64,000 nt of DNA from Steroidobacter gossypii (lineage in GTDB: Bacteria > Pseudomonadota > Gammaproteobacteria > Steroidobacterales > Steroidobacteraceae), in contig NZ_JAEVLS010000002.1 in NCBI RefSeq assembly GCF_016801985.1, positions 744,001 through 808,000 on the forward strand. The letters are read 5' to 3'. The position numbers and the translations under genes were made by a program. This document shows, one piece after another, positions 56,724 to 64,000 of the stretch (positions within the stretch are counted from its first letter, which is position 1; every line of letters starts with the position of its first letter). The notes under the pieces were generated by a model. The model was not told the DNA's origin and did no database searches. It worked only from the letters and a program-made list of their open reading frames with translations.

Positions 56724-58073
56724 TTGAGCCGTAAATACTTTGGCACCGATGGCGTGCGAGGCCGCGTTGGCGAGCATCCGCTGACAGTGGAATTCGCCTT
56801 GAAGCTGGCCAGCTCGGCGGCGCGCGTGCTCGCGCCCAACGGCGGCACGGTGCTGGTGGGCAAGGACACTCGCATCTCGGGCTACATGTTCGAATCGGCG
56901 CTCGAGGCGGGCTTCGTCGCTTCGGGCGTGAACGTGATGTTGATCGGCCCGCTGCCCACGCCGGGCATCGCCTATCTCACCAAACGTTTCGAATGTGACT
57001 TCGGCGTGGTCATCAGCGCCTCTCACAATCCGTACGAAGACAACGGCATCAAGTTCTTCGATCGTAACGGCGGCAAGCTGTCCGACGAGATCGAAGCGCA
57101 GATCGAGCAGTACCTGGACGATCCGCCGGTGACGCGCAGTTCGAGCGAACTGGGTAAGGCGGCGCGCGTCGACAAGTCGCGCGTGCGTTATCAGGAATTC
57201 GCCATGAGCACCGTGCCGGGCCTGGATCTGTCGGGTTTCAAGCTGGTGATCGATTGCGCCAACGGCGCCGGTTACAAAGTGGGGCCGCGGATCCTCGCGG
57301 ATCTCGGCGCGGAGATCGTGCCGATCGGCTCCTCGCCGAATGGCCGCAATATCAATCTGAACTGCGGCTCCACCTCGCCGGGCCTGTTGCAACTCACGGT
57401 GCCGGGCGTGCAGGCGCAGGCAGGCATCGCGCTCGACGGCGATGGCGATCGGCTGGTGATGGTCGACAACCTTGGGCGCACCGTGGATGGCGATCAACTG
57501 CTGTACATCATCGCGCGAGCTCGCAAGAGTAAGGGCCTGCTGAAAGGTCCGGTGGTCGGCACCGTCATGAGCAACCTCGGCCTGGAACATGCGCTGCAGA
57601 AAGAGGGCATCGAGTTCCGTCGCGCCAAGGTCGGCGATCGCTATGTGATGGAATTGTTGAAAGAGACCGGCGGCACGCTGGGCGGCGAGACCTCGGGTCA
57701 CCTGCTGTGTCTCGATCACACCACCACCGGCGACGCGTTGATCAGCGCTCTGCAGGTGCTGGCCATTATGAAAGAAACCGGCAGCAGCCTGGCGGAGCTG
57801 GCCGCGCCGATGCCGCGCTATCCGCAGGTGATGCAGAACGTGCGCGTCGCGAAGAAAATCGATCCGTTCAGCTCGCCGCAGATCGCCGAAGCAGTGGCGA
57901 AGGCCGAGAGCAAGCTGGCCGGCAACGGTCGGATCGTGCTGCGTCCCTCGGGCACTGAACCCGTGATCCGTGTCATGGTCGAAGGCAGTGACGAGAAGCT
58001 GGTGAAGGAAATCTGCCGGGATCTGGCCGCCATCGTGGCCGCGTCCGCCGAACAGAAGGTGGCGGTGGGTTGA
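56724..58073 (+). CDS. glmM: Phosphoglucosamine mutase
   Basis: A 449-residue phosphohexomutase with the phosphoserine loop ISASHNPYEDNG, metal site DGDGDR, sugar loop GETSGH and the C-terminal phosphate loop RPSGTEPVIR. It makes glucosamine-1-phosphate for UDP-GlcNAc. The start is a TTG at 56724 with GAGG upstream. It follows folP as in most gammaproteobacteria. Confidence 0.96.
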   Translation: MSRKYFGTDGVRGRVGEHPLTVEFALKLASSAARVLAPNGGTVLVGKDTRISGYMFESALEAGFVASGVNVMLIGPLPTPGIAYLTKRFECDFGVVISASHNPYEDNGIKFFDRNGGKLSDEIEAQIEQYLDDPPVTRSSSELGKAARVDKSRVRYQEFAMSTVPGLDLSGFKLVIDCANGAGYKVGPRILADLGAEIVPIGSSPNGRNINLNCGSTSPGLLQLTVPGVQAQAGIALDGDGDRLVMVDNLGRTVDGDQLLYIIARARKSKGLLKGPVVGTVMSNLGLEHALQKEGIEFRRAKVGDRYVMELLKETGGTLGGETSGHLLCLDHTTTGDALISALQVLAIMKETGSSLAELAAPMPRYPQVMQNVRVAKKIDPFSSPQIAEAVAKAESKLAGNGRIVLRPSGTEPVIRVMVEGSDEKLVKEICRDLAAIVAASAEQKVAVG

Positions 58074-58152
58074 AGCGCCACCCGGCCGCTTCCTTTTGAT
58101 TGCATTCGGGTTTGATTTCGGAAGAGGGCGCCGCTAAGCTTCCGCGCCCTTT

Positions 58153-58213
58153 GCAGGGGCGGCCCGATGGGCCGACGCAGGGGCGGCCCGACGGGCCGAC
58201 GCAGGGTGGCCCG
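58153..58213 (+). repeat. Tandem GC-rich repeat before tpiA
   Basis: Two 24-bp copies (GCAGGGGCGGCCCGATGGGCCGAC and a one-base variant) at 58153-58176 and 58177-58200, followed by a partial third. Each unit contains GGCCCG and GGGCC arms and can form a small hairpin, giving a structured leader just before tpiA. Confidence 0.7.
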
Positions 58214-58236
58214 AACCCCAACTGTGGAGGTACGCG

Positions 58237-58995
58237 ATGCGCCGGCCATTCATTGCCGGGAATTGGAAGATGCACGGCTCGCGCGCGGAGAACGCGGAGC
58301 TGATCGAGGGGCTGCTGCTCGGCTTGCCGGCGCAGACACACTTCGATATCGCCGTCTGTCCGCCCAACGTGTACCTGTGGGAAGTGGGGCGGCTGCTGAA
58401 GGACTCGATCGTGAAACTGGGCGCGCAGTCGGTCTGCGCTGAGGCGATCGGAGCATTCACGGGCGAAGCTTCGGCGGCCATGCTGAAGGATGTCGGTTGC
58501 ACGTATGTGATCGTGGGCCACTCCGAGCGGCGCACGATTTATCGCGAGGACGACGCGCTGGTGGCGCGCAAGTTTCTCGCGGCGCAGTCGCAGGGTCTGA
58601 TCCCGATCCTCTGCGTCGGCGAAACGCTGGAGGAGCGGGAGAAAGGGCAGACCATGCAAGTGGTCTCCCGGCAGTTGAAAGCCGTGTTGGATGTCGCTGC
58701 CCCAGGCGCGCTCCAGCAGGCGGTGCTTGCATACGAGCCGGTCTGGGCGATCGGCACGGGCAAAAATGCGACGCCGGCCCAGGCGCAGGAAGTTCACGCA
58801 CATATTCGCGCCGAGGTGGCGGCTCGTGATGCTAATATCGCGGCCGGTTTACGGGTGCTCTATGGCGGCAGCGTGAAAGCCGGCAACGCGAAGGAGATCT
58901 TCGCCATGCCGGACGTCGACGGTGGACTGATCGGCGGCGCGTCGCTGAAAGCGGATGAGTTTCTGAAGATCTGCGCCGCGGCCCAAAGTCATTGA
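58237..58995 (+). CDS. tpiA: Triose-phosphate isomerase
   Basis: A 252-residue TIM barrel with catalytic Lys in GNWKMHG, His in IVGHSERR and Glu in AYEPVWAIGTG, plus the phosphate loop YGGSVKAGN. It interconverts DHAP and glyceraldehyde-3-phosphate. GGAGG lies before the ATG. It sits between glmM and secG. Confidence 0.97.
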   Translation: MRRPFIAGNWKMHGSRAENAELIEGLLLGLPAQTHFDIAVCPPNVYLWEVGRLLKDSIVKLGAQSVCAEAIGAFTGEASAAMLKDVGCTYVIVGHSERRTIYREDDALVARKFLAAQSQGLIPILCVGETLEEREKGQTMQVVSRQLKAVLDVAAPGALQQAVLAYEPVWAIGTGKNATPAQAQEVHAHIRAEVAARDANIAAGLRVLYGGSVKAGNAKEIFAMPDVDGGLIGGASLKADEFLKICAAAQSH

Positions 58996-59063
58996 CGGCC
59001 ACTTGAAGTGGCTGCTCGAGCGAGCCGGTCTGAAACAGGCGCATTGAATCGGAATTGAATCGT

Positions 59064-59480
59064 ATGAACTGGTTACATTCGGCGGTGGTGATTGCTCACC
59101 TGTTGTTCGCCGCGGCCATCGTAGCGCTGGTGTTACTGCAGCGGGGCAAGGGCGCCGATGCGGGCGCCGGCTTCGGCGCGGGCGCGTCGGGCACTGTGTT
59201 CGGTGCTCGCGGCTCGGCGTCGTTCCTGTCGCGCACCACTGCGACTTTGGCGGTGCTGTTCATCGCTACCAGTTTGACGTTGGCGTATCTCGGCGGTCGC
59301 CCCGGCGAGGCGCCGAAGAGTGTGATCGATCGAGTGAACCTTCCGGACAGTGCTCCGGCGTTGCCTTCGGCCACGCCCGCGGCGCCGGCGGCGAACACCG
59401 ATCAAGCGGTCGAATTGCCTCGCGAGCCGGCTCCTCAACCGGCCCAGCAAACGCAGGGCGAGCCGACCCAACAACAGTAA
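59064..59480 (+). CDS. secG: Preprotein translocase subunit SecG
   Basis: A 138-residue protein with two membrane helices (LHSAVVIAHLLFAAAIVALVLL and TATLAVLFIATSLTLAYL) and the LQRGKGADAGAGFGAGASGTVFGARGSASFLSR linker typical of SecG. The C terminus is extended and rich in Ala, Pro and Gln. It assists SecYEG export. The order tpiA-secG-tRNA-Leu matches E. coli. Confidence 0.94.
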   Translation: MNWLHSAVVIAHLLFAAAIVALVLLQRGKGADAGAGFGAGASGTVFGARGSASFLSRTTATLAVLFIATSLTLAYLGGRPGEAPKSVIDRVNLPDSAPALPSATPAAPAANTDQAVELPREPAPQPAQQTQGEPTQQQ

Positions 59481-59534
59481 CATTTGTTCGGGCGGGCACC
59501 GTCCCGGCGAGCGTTTGGCGAAGTCGTTTTCAGT

Positions 59535-59619
59535 GCGGCTGTGGTGGAACTGGTAGACACGCTACTTTGAGGTGGTAGTGGAGCAATCCGTGGAGGTTCG
59601 AGTCCTCTCAGCCGCACCA
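59535..59619 (+). tRNA. leuU: tRNA-Leu (anticodon GAG)
   Basis: An 85-nt class II tRNA. The acceptor GCGGCTG pairs with CAGCCGC, and the encoded end is ACCA. The anticodon stem CTACT/GGTAG encloses loop TTGAGGT, giving GAG. The variable arm is long, and the T-arm is GGAGGTTCGAGTCCTCT. It sits between secG and nuoA, as in E. coli. Confidence 0.96.
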
Positions 59620-59644
59620 GTTTCTCGGCTTCTTTAGGGTTCCA

Positions 59645-59667
59645 TGCCTTCTTGGCCGAAGAAGGCA
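59645..59667 (+). terminator. Hairpin after tRNA-Leu
   Basis: A perfect 9-bp stem TGCCTTCTT/AAGAAGGCA with loop GGCCG lies about 25 nt after the tRNA. The sequence behind it is only moderately T-rich, so it may terminate or act as a processing signal. Confidence 0.5.
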
Positions 59668-59756
59668 GCCTTCGTGCAATTCTTATAGAACCCTTTTTGG
59701 ACCGTCCTGATACAATGCGCGCCGCCGCCGGACCCGGCGCGTCAGCAGCTTACGCG

Positions 59757-60113
59757 ATGTTGCAAAACTACGTTCCCATCCTCATTTTCCTGGGCGTGGC
59801 CGGCGTGCTCGGCTCAGTGCTCATCGGTCTGGGCTTTTTGCTCGGCCCTCGCAAGCCTGACGCCGAAAAGCTCTCCGCCTACGAGTGCGGCTTCGAGGCT
59901 TACTCCGATACGCGCATGAAATTCGACGTGCGCTATTACCTCGTCGCCATTTTGTTCATCGTCTTCGATCTGGAAATCGCCTTCCTGTTTCCCTGGGCCG
60001 TGGCGCTCGACGCCGTCGGCATGGTCGGGCTCGCCGCCATGGGCATTTTCCTGCTGATCCTGGTGGTGGGCTTCGTCTACGAGTGGAAAAAAGGGGCTCT
60101 GGAATGGGATTGA
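59757..60113 (+). CDS. nuoA: NADH-quinone oxidoreductase subunit A
   Basis: A 118-residue membrane subunit with three helices and the conserved [36 protein letters not shown] segment. It forms part of the membrane arm of complex I near the quinone site. I placed the start at the ATG at 59757 ([11 protein letters not shown]). It overlaps nuoB by ten bases. Confidence 0.95.
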   Translation: MLQNYVPILIFLGVAGVLGSVLIGLGFLLGPRKPDAEKLSAYECGFEAYSDTRMKFDVRYYLVAILFIVFDLEIAFLFPWAVALDAVGMVGLAAMGIFLLILVVGFVYEWKKGALEWD

Positions 60114-60607
60114 CTGCTCCCACAGCCGAGACACCGGACGCCGCGGTAACACAGCGCGGCTTCATGACGACAACGGTCGATTCGCTGGTCAACTGGGCTC
60201 GCACCGGTTCGATGTGGCCGATGACGTTCGGCCTGGCTTGTTGCGCGGTGGAGATGATGCATGCGGGCGCGGCCCGTTATGACCTCGATCGCTTCGGCGT
60301 GGTGTTCCGACCCAGCCCGCGCCAGTCCGATGTGATGATCGTGGCCGGCACGCTGGTCAACAAAATGGCCCCGGCGCTGCGCAAGGTTTACGACCAGATG
60401 CCCGAGCCCCGCTGGGTGATTTCGATGGGCTCCTGCGCCAACGGCGGCGGCTACTACCACTACTCGTACGCGGTAGTGCGTGGCTGCGACCGCATCGTGC
60501 CGGTCGATGTGTACGTGCCGGGTTGCCCGCCCAGCGCCGAAGCACTGCTGTACGGCATCCTGCAATTGCAGAACAAGATCCGTCGCACCAGCACGATCGC
60601 GCGGTGA
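60104..60607 (+). CDS. nuoB: NADH-quinone oxidoreductase subunit B
   Basis: A 167-residue subunit binding the terminal cluster N2 with the tandem cysteines in [11 protein letters not shown], plus SCANGGG and the [12 protein letters not shown] motif. The start at 60104 overlaps nuoA. A terminator-like hairpin lies between nuoB and nuoC. Confidence 0.96.
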   Translation: MGLTAPTAETPDAAVTQRGFMTTTVDSLVNWARTGSMWPMTFGLACCAVEMMHAGAARYDLDRFGVVFRPSPRQSDVMIVAGTLVNKMAPALRKVYDQMPEPRWVISMGSCANGGGYYHYSYAVVRGCDRIVPVDVYVPGCPPSAEALLYGILQLQNKIRRTSTIAR

Positions 60608-60624
60608 GCGCGCGTCGTATTCAT

Positions 60625-60651
60625 GCCCGCTGATGGCGGGCTTTGGTTTTT
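60625..60651 (+). terminator. Terminator-like hairpin inside the nuo operon
   Basis: A 6-bp perfect GC stem GCCCGC/GCGGGC with loop TGATG is followed by TTTGGTTTTT (60642-60651), just before nuoC. It looks like an intrinsic terminator or attenuator. The stem is short. Confidence 0.55.
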
Positions 60652-60663
60652 AGCGAGTACGGG

Positions 60664-61371
60664 ATGAGTTCACGTATCGAGACATTGGCCTCGCGATTGT
60701 CGGCGCGCTTCGCTCAAGAGCTGCGTGCGCTGCCGGCGTTGCCGGGCGACGTAGCGTTCGAAGTCGACGCAGCGAATCTGCTCGCGGTGTGCAAGGAGCT
60801 GCGCGACAACGCCGACTTCGGCTTCGAGCAGCTGATCGATCTGGCGGGCGTCGACTATCTCGACTACGGCCGCGAGGAGTGGAACACGCTGGGCTCTACC
60901 GCCACTGGTTTCAGTCGCGGCGTGAATCGCATCAAGGAGACGGTCGGCGAGCCGCAGAACAAGCGCTTCGCGGTGACTTATCAACTGCTGTCGATCTCCA
61001 ACAACTGGCGCCTGCGACTGCGCAGCTTCACTGATGAAGGCGAGCCGCCGGTGATCGATTCCGTAGTCGAGATCTGGAGCGGCGCCAACTGGTTCGAGCG
61101 CGAAGCATTCGATCTGTACGGCATCATGTTCCGCAATCATCCGGACCTGCGCCGCATCCTCACCGACTATGGCTTCATCGGTCATCCGTTCCGCAAGGAC
61201 TTCCCGCTCATCGGCAACGTCGAAGTGAAGTACGACACCAACAAGGGTCGGGTCGTCTACCAGCCGGTAAGCATCGAGCCGCGCACCCTCGTGCCTCGCG
61301 TGATTCGCGATGACAACCGTTACGACCAGGTGCTGAAAGAAGTGCCGGTCGGCGCCGCCGCGTCGCGCTGA
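60664..61371 (+). CDS. nuoC: NADH-quinone oxidoreductase subunit C
   Basis: A 235-residue subunit with the signature [40 protein letters not shown]. It is the 30-kDa type subunit of the peripheral arm, separate from nuoD here (fused in E. coli). I chose the ATG at 60664; a TTG at 60643 lies in the hairpin T-run. Confidence 0.95.
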   Translation: MSSRIETLASRLSARFAQELRALPALPGDVAFEVDAANLLAVCKELRDNADFGFEQLIDLAGVDYLDYGREEWNTLGSTATGFSRGVNRIKETVGEPQNKRFAVTYQLLSISNNWRLRLRSFTDEGEPPVIDSVVEIWSGANWFEREAFDLYGIMFRNHPDLRRILTDYGFIGHPFRKDFPLIGNVEVKYDTNKGRVVYQPVSIEPRTLVPRVIRDDNRYDQVLKEVPVGAAASR

Positions 61372-61388
61372 GGTCGTCGAGATCAGCC

Positions 61389-62642
61389 ATGGCAGACATT
61401 CATAACTTCACGCTCAATTTCGGCCCGCAGCATCCTGCCGCCCACGGCGTCTTGCGCCTGGTGCTGGAGATGGAAGGCGAGGTCATTCAGAAAGCCGACC
61501 CGCACATCGGCCTGTTGCATCGGGCCACCGAGAAGCTGGCTGAGTCCAAGCCGTTCAATCAGTCCATTCCGTACATGGACCGTCTCGACTACGTGTCGAT
61601 GATGTGTAACGAGCATGCCTACGTGATGGCCATCGAGAAGCTGCTCGGCATCAAGGTGCCGGAGCGCGCTCAATACATTCGCGTGATGTTCGACGAGATC
61701 ACCCGCATCCTGAATCACCTGATGTGGCTCGGTGCGCACGGGCTCGATATCGGCGCGATGACCGTCTTCTTGTACGCATTCCGCGAGCGCGAAGACCTCA
61801 TGGATGTGTACGAAGCGGTGTCGGGCACTCGCATGCACGCCGCTTACTATCGTCCGGGCGGCGTGTATCGCGAGCTGCCGGAGAGCATGCCGAAATATCA
61901 GCCCTCGAAGTGGCGTTCGCAGGCCGACGTGTCGCGCCTCAACGAGCGTCGTTCCGGCAGCATGCTCGATTTCATCGACGACTTCTGCGCGCGCTTCCCC
62001 GCCAACGTCGACGAGTATGAAACATTGCTCACCGACAACCGCATCTGGAAACAGCGCACGGTGAACATCGGCGTAGTGTCGCCGGAGCGGGCGCTGCAGC
62101 TGGGCTTCACCGGCCCGATGCTGCGCGGCTCGGGCATCGAATGGGATCTGCGCAAGAAGCAGCCCTACGAGGTCTACGACCGCATGGAATTCGACATCCC
62201 GGTGGGCGTGAACGGCGATTGTTACGACCGTTATCTGGTGCGCGTCGAGGAGATGCGTCAGTCGAACCGCATCATCAAGCAGTGCGTCGACTGGCTGCGT
62301 AAGCATCCTGGGCCGGTGATGCTGGAGGACCACAAGGTCTCGGCGCCCAAGCGCGAAGAGATGAAGGGCGACATGGAATCGCTGATCCATCACTTCAAGC
62401 TGTTCACCGAAGGCTATTGCGTGCCTGCCGGTGAGACCTACGCCGCCGTCGAAGCGCCCAAGGGCGAGTTCGGCATCTATCTGGTGTCCGACGGCGCCAA
62501 CAAACCTTATCGCTTGAAGTGCCGCGCACCGGGCTTCCCGCATCTGGCTTCGCTCGAGGAGATGGTCAAAGGCCATCTGCTGGCCGACGTGGTGGCGGTG
62601 ATCGGCACGCAGGACATCGTATTCGGGGAAATCGACCGGTGA
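61389..62642 (+). CDS. nuoD: NADH-quinone oxidoreductase subunit D
   Basis: A 417-residue subunit with [16 protein letters not shown], which lines the quinone pocket, [22 protein letters not shown] and RAPGFPHL near the C terminus. It overlaps nuoE as GTGA, showing coupled translation. Confidence 0.97.
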   Translation: MADIHNFTLNFGPQHPAAHGVLRLVLEMEGEVIQKADPHIGLLHRATEKLAESKPFNQSIPYMDRLDYVSMMCNEHAYVMAIEKLLGIKVPERAQYIRVMFDEITRILNHLMWLGAHGLDIGAMTVFLYAFREREDLMDVYEAVSGTRMHAAYYRPGGVYRELPESMPKYQPSKWRSQADVSRLNERRSGSMLDFIDDFCARFPANVDEYETLLTDNRIWKQRTVNIGVVSPERALQLGFTGPMLRGSGIEWDLRKKQPYEVYDRMEFDIPVGVNGDCYDRYLVRVEEMRQSNRIIKQCVDWLRKHPGPVMLEDHKVSAPKREEMKGDMESLIHHFKLFTEGYCVPAGETYAAVEAPKGEFGIYLVSDGANKPYRLKCRAPGFPHLASLEEMVKGHLLADVVAVIGTQDIVFGEIDR

Positions 62643-63259
62643 CTAGTTACAACCCTCCATCCGGGCACGAACCCGCTCCTGGCGGTCGGCAGACCGGACA
62701 TGACGGCGGCAAGAGCGCGCCCGGACCCGGCGAGCCGGATTCCGGCACGGTCGGTCACGGCGCGCCTCACGGCGCCAGCAGTGTGCTGTCCGAGCACGCG
62801 CGCCACGAGATCGATCACTGGCTGACCAAGTTCCCGCCGGACCGCAAGCGCTCGGCGGTGATCGCCGCGTTGCGCGCCGTTCAGCACGACATCGGTGGCT
62901 ATCTCACCAAGGAAGCGATGGATGCGGTCGCCGAGTACATCGGCCTGCCGCCGATCCAGGTGTACGAAGTCGCGACCTTCTATTCGATGTTCGAGACCAA
63001 GCCGGTCGGCCGGCACAGCATCTCGGTGTGCACCAACATCTCCTGCATGTTGTGCGGCGGCGAGGAAATGCTGTCGCACGTCGAGAAGCGGCTCGGTATC
63101 AAGGTGGGCGAGAGCACGCCGGATGGCCGCTTTTTCCTGAAGCGCGAGGAAGAATGCCTCGCCGCTTGTAACAACGCGCCGATGATGATGGTCGATCACG
63201 TGTACTACGAGAATCTCACGCCCGAGAAGATCGACGAGATTCTCGATCGTCACAAGTGA
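62639..63259 (+). CDS. nuoE: NADH-quinone oxidoreductase subunit E
   Basis: A 206-residue subunit with the [2Fe-2S] cysteines in [12 protein letters not shown] and [11 protein letters not shown]. The GTG start at 62639 overlaps nuoD by four bases. The first 40 or so residues are Gly/Pro/His-rich and not part of the usual NuoE fold; an internal GTG before [12 protein letters not shown] could be the real start. Confidence 0.94.
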   Translation: MTSYNPPSGHEPAPGGRQTGHDGGKSAPGPGEPDSGTVGHGAPHGASSVLSEHARHEIDHWLTKFPPDRKRSAVIAALRAVQHDIGGYLTKEAMDAVAEYIGLPPIQVYEVATFYSMFETKPVGRHSISVCTNISCMLCGGEEMLSHVEKRLGIKVGESTPDGRFFLKREEECLAACNNAPMMMVDHVYYENLTPEKIDEILDRHK

Positions 63260-63295
63260 TCGTTCGCAGCGCGCTCAACGATAGCCATCGCCAAC

Positions 63296-64000
63296 ATGAC
63301 TGACGAATCCAACAAACTCGTGCTCGGAAAATATCCGAGCAACTTCGTCTGCTTCGCGACGCTCGGCATGGAGCGTCCGTCGTCGATCGAGACCTATCGC
63401 AAGACCGGCGGCTACGAAGTGTGGGAGCGAATCCTGCGCGAGAAGACGCCGAAGGAAGAGATCATCGAACAGGTGAAAGCTTCCGGTCTGCGTGGTCGCG
63501 GCGGCGCGGGCTTCCCGACGGGTATGAAGTGGAGCTTCATGCCGCGCAATGCGCCGGGCCAGAAGTACGTGGTCTGCAACTCGGACGAGAGCGAGCCTGG
63601 CACCTGCCACGATCGCGACATCCTGCGCTACAACCCGCACGCGCTGATCGAAGGCATGGCGATCGGCGGCTACGCGATGGGTGCGACGGTCGGCTACAAC
63701 TACATCCGCGGCGAGTTCCTGGATGAGCCGGTGCCGCGCTTCGAAGAAGCGTTGAAGGAAGCTTATGCCGCGGGTCTGCTCGGCAAGAATCTGCTGGGCT
63801 CGGGCGTGGACTTCGATCTGTATGCGTTCGTCGGCGCGGGTGCGTACATCTGCGGCGAGGAGACTGCGCTGCTGGAATCGTTGGAAGGCAAGCAGGGCCG
63901 GCCGCGTTTCAAGCCGCCGTTCCCGGCGAACTTCGGCTTGTATGGCAAGCCGACCACGATCAACAACACGCAGAGCTATGCGTCGGTGCCGACCATCCTG
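63296..64000 (+). CDS. nuoF: NADH-quinone oxidoreductase subunit F (partial)
   Basis: The first 235 residues of the NADH-binding subunit, running off the right end. It shows [17 protein letters not shown] (NADH/FMN site), [25 protein letters not shown] and [16 protein letters not shown]. It passes electrons from NADH through FMN into the iron-sulfur chain. The frame is open to the last base. Confidence 0.95.
   Translation, partial: MTDESNKLVLGKYPSNFVCFATLGMERPSSIETYRKTGGYEVWERILREKTPKEEIIEQVKASGLRGRGGAGFPTGMKWSFMPRNAPGQKYVVCNSDESEPGTCHDRDILRYNPHALIEGMAIGGYAMGATVGYNYIRGEFLDEPVPRFEEALKEAYAAGLLGKNLLGSGVDFDLYAFVGAGAYICGEETALLESLEGKQGRPRFKPPFPANFGLYGKPTTINNTQSYASVPTIL

Noticed and set aside
61383-62576. 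397-codon minus-strand ORF opposite nuoD
   Set aside because: Antisense shadow of nuoD.

Overview
The window is a GC-rich gammaproteobacterial chromosome segment. The core gene orders hrcA-grpE-dnaK-dnaJ-dapB-carA-carB-greA, yhbY/rlmE-ftsH-folP-glmM-tpiA-secG-tRNA-Leu(GAG)-nuoABCDEF and smpB/ratA-rnfH/bamE/fur/recN/nadK are typical of that class. A Xanthomonas/Caulobacter-type TonB-dependent receptor, a SapC protein and many secreted hydrolases and lipoproteins fit the Nevskiales/Steroidobacteraceae/Xanthomonadales side. That placement is inference; no rRNA gene is present.

Positions 1-10122 hold accessory and envelope genes: the end of a SulP transporter, a YchJ-like protein, a TMEM165-type manganese exporter behind a yybP-ykoY riboswitch, an MFS exporter, a divergent sapC/TonB-receptor pair, DUF1326 and DUF1684 proteins and a secreted alpha/beta hydrolase. 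A chromate transporter follows (10196-11464). Next comes a small plus-strand transcription unit (about 11513-11844) with two tiny ORFs. Both have very strong ribosome-binding sites, one of them matching 13 nt of the 16S 3' end, and the unit closes with an intrinsic terminator.

Positions 14617-11848 (minus strand) are a lasso-peptide cluster: a 47-codon precursor gene too short for routine ORF calling, a fused RRE/cysteine-protease B protein and an asparagine-synthetase-like cyclase C. The predicted core is 25 residues, with Gly1, Glu8 as ring acceptor and two Cys in the tail. No dedicated ABC transporter or isopeptidase is present. Upstream on the same strand are an LTA-synthase-like sulfatase and a membrane protein combining a metzincin-like motif with an OmpA domain.

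Positions 19120-26452 carry a secreted hydrolase, a very large lipoprotein with three about 1.1-kb internal repeats and its overlapping partner, and two overlapping small lipoprotein genes. Positions 27223-33116 are a compact integrated element bounded by 16-bp direct repeats. It sits at the 3' end of the tmRNA gene ssrA and carries a P4-type integrase, an AlpA-like regulator, an XRE regulator and small unknown genes, several joined by 4-nt overlaps.

From 33103 onward the content is mostly housekeeping: ssrA (tag ANDDNYALAA), a PQQ quinohemoprotein, smpB, envelope and iron-regulation genes, DNA repair, NAD kinase, the heat-shock operon, lysine, arginine and pyrimidine biosynthesis, transcription and translation factors, FtsH, folate and cell-wall precursor genes, glycolysis, Sec export, a tRNA and the start of the complex I operon, which runs off the right edge.
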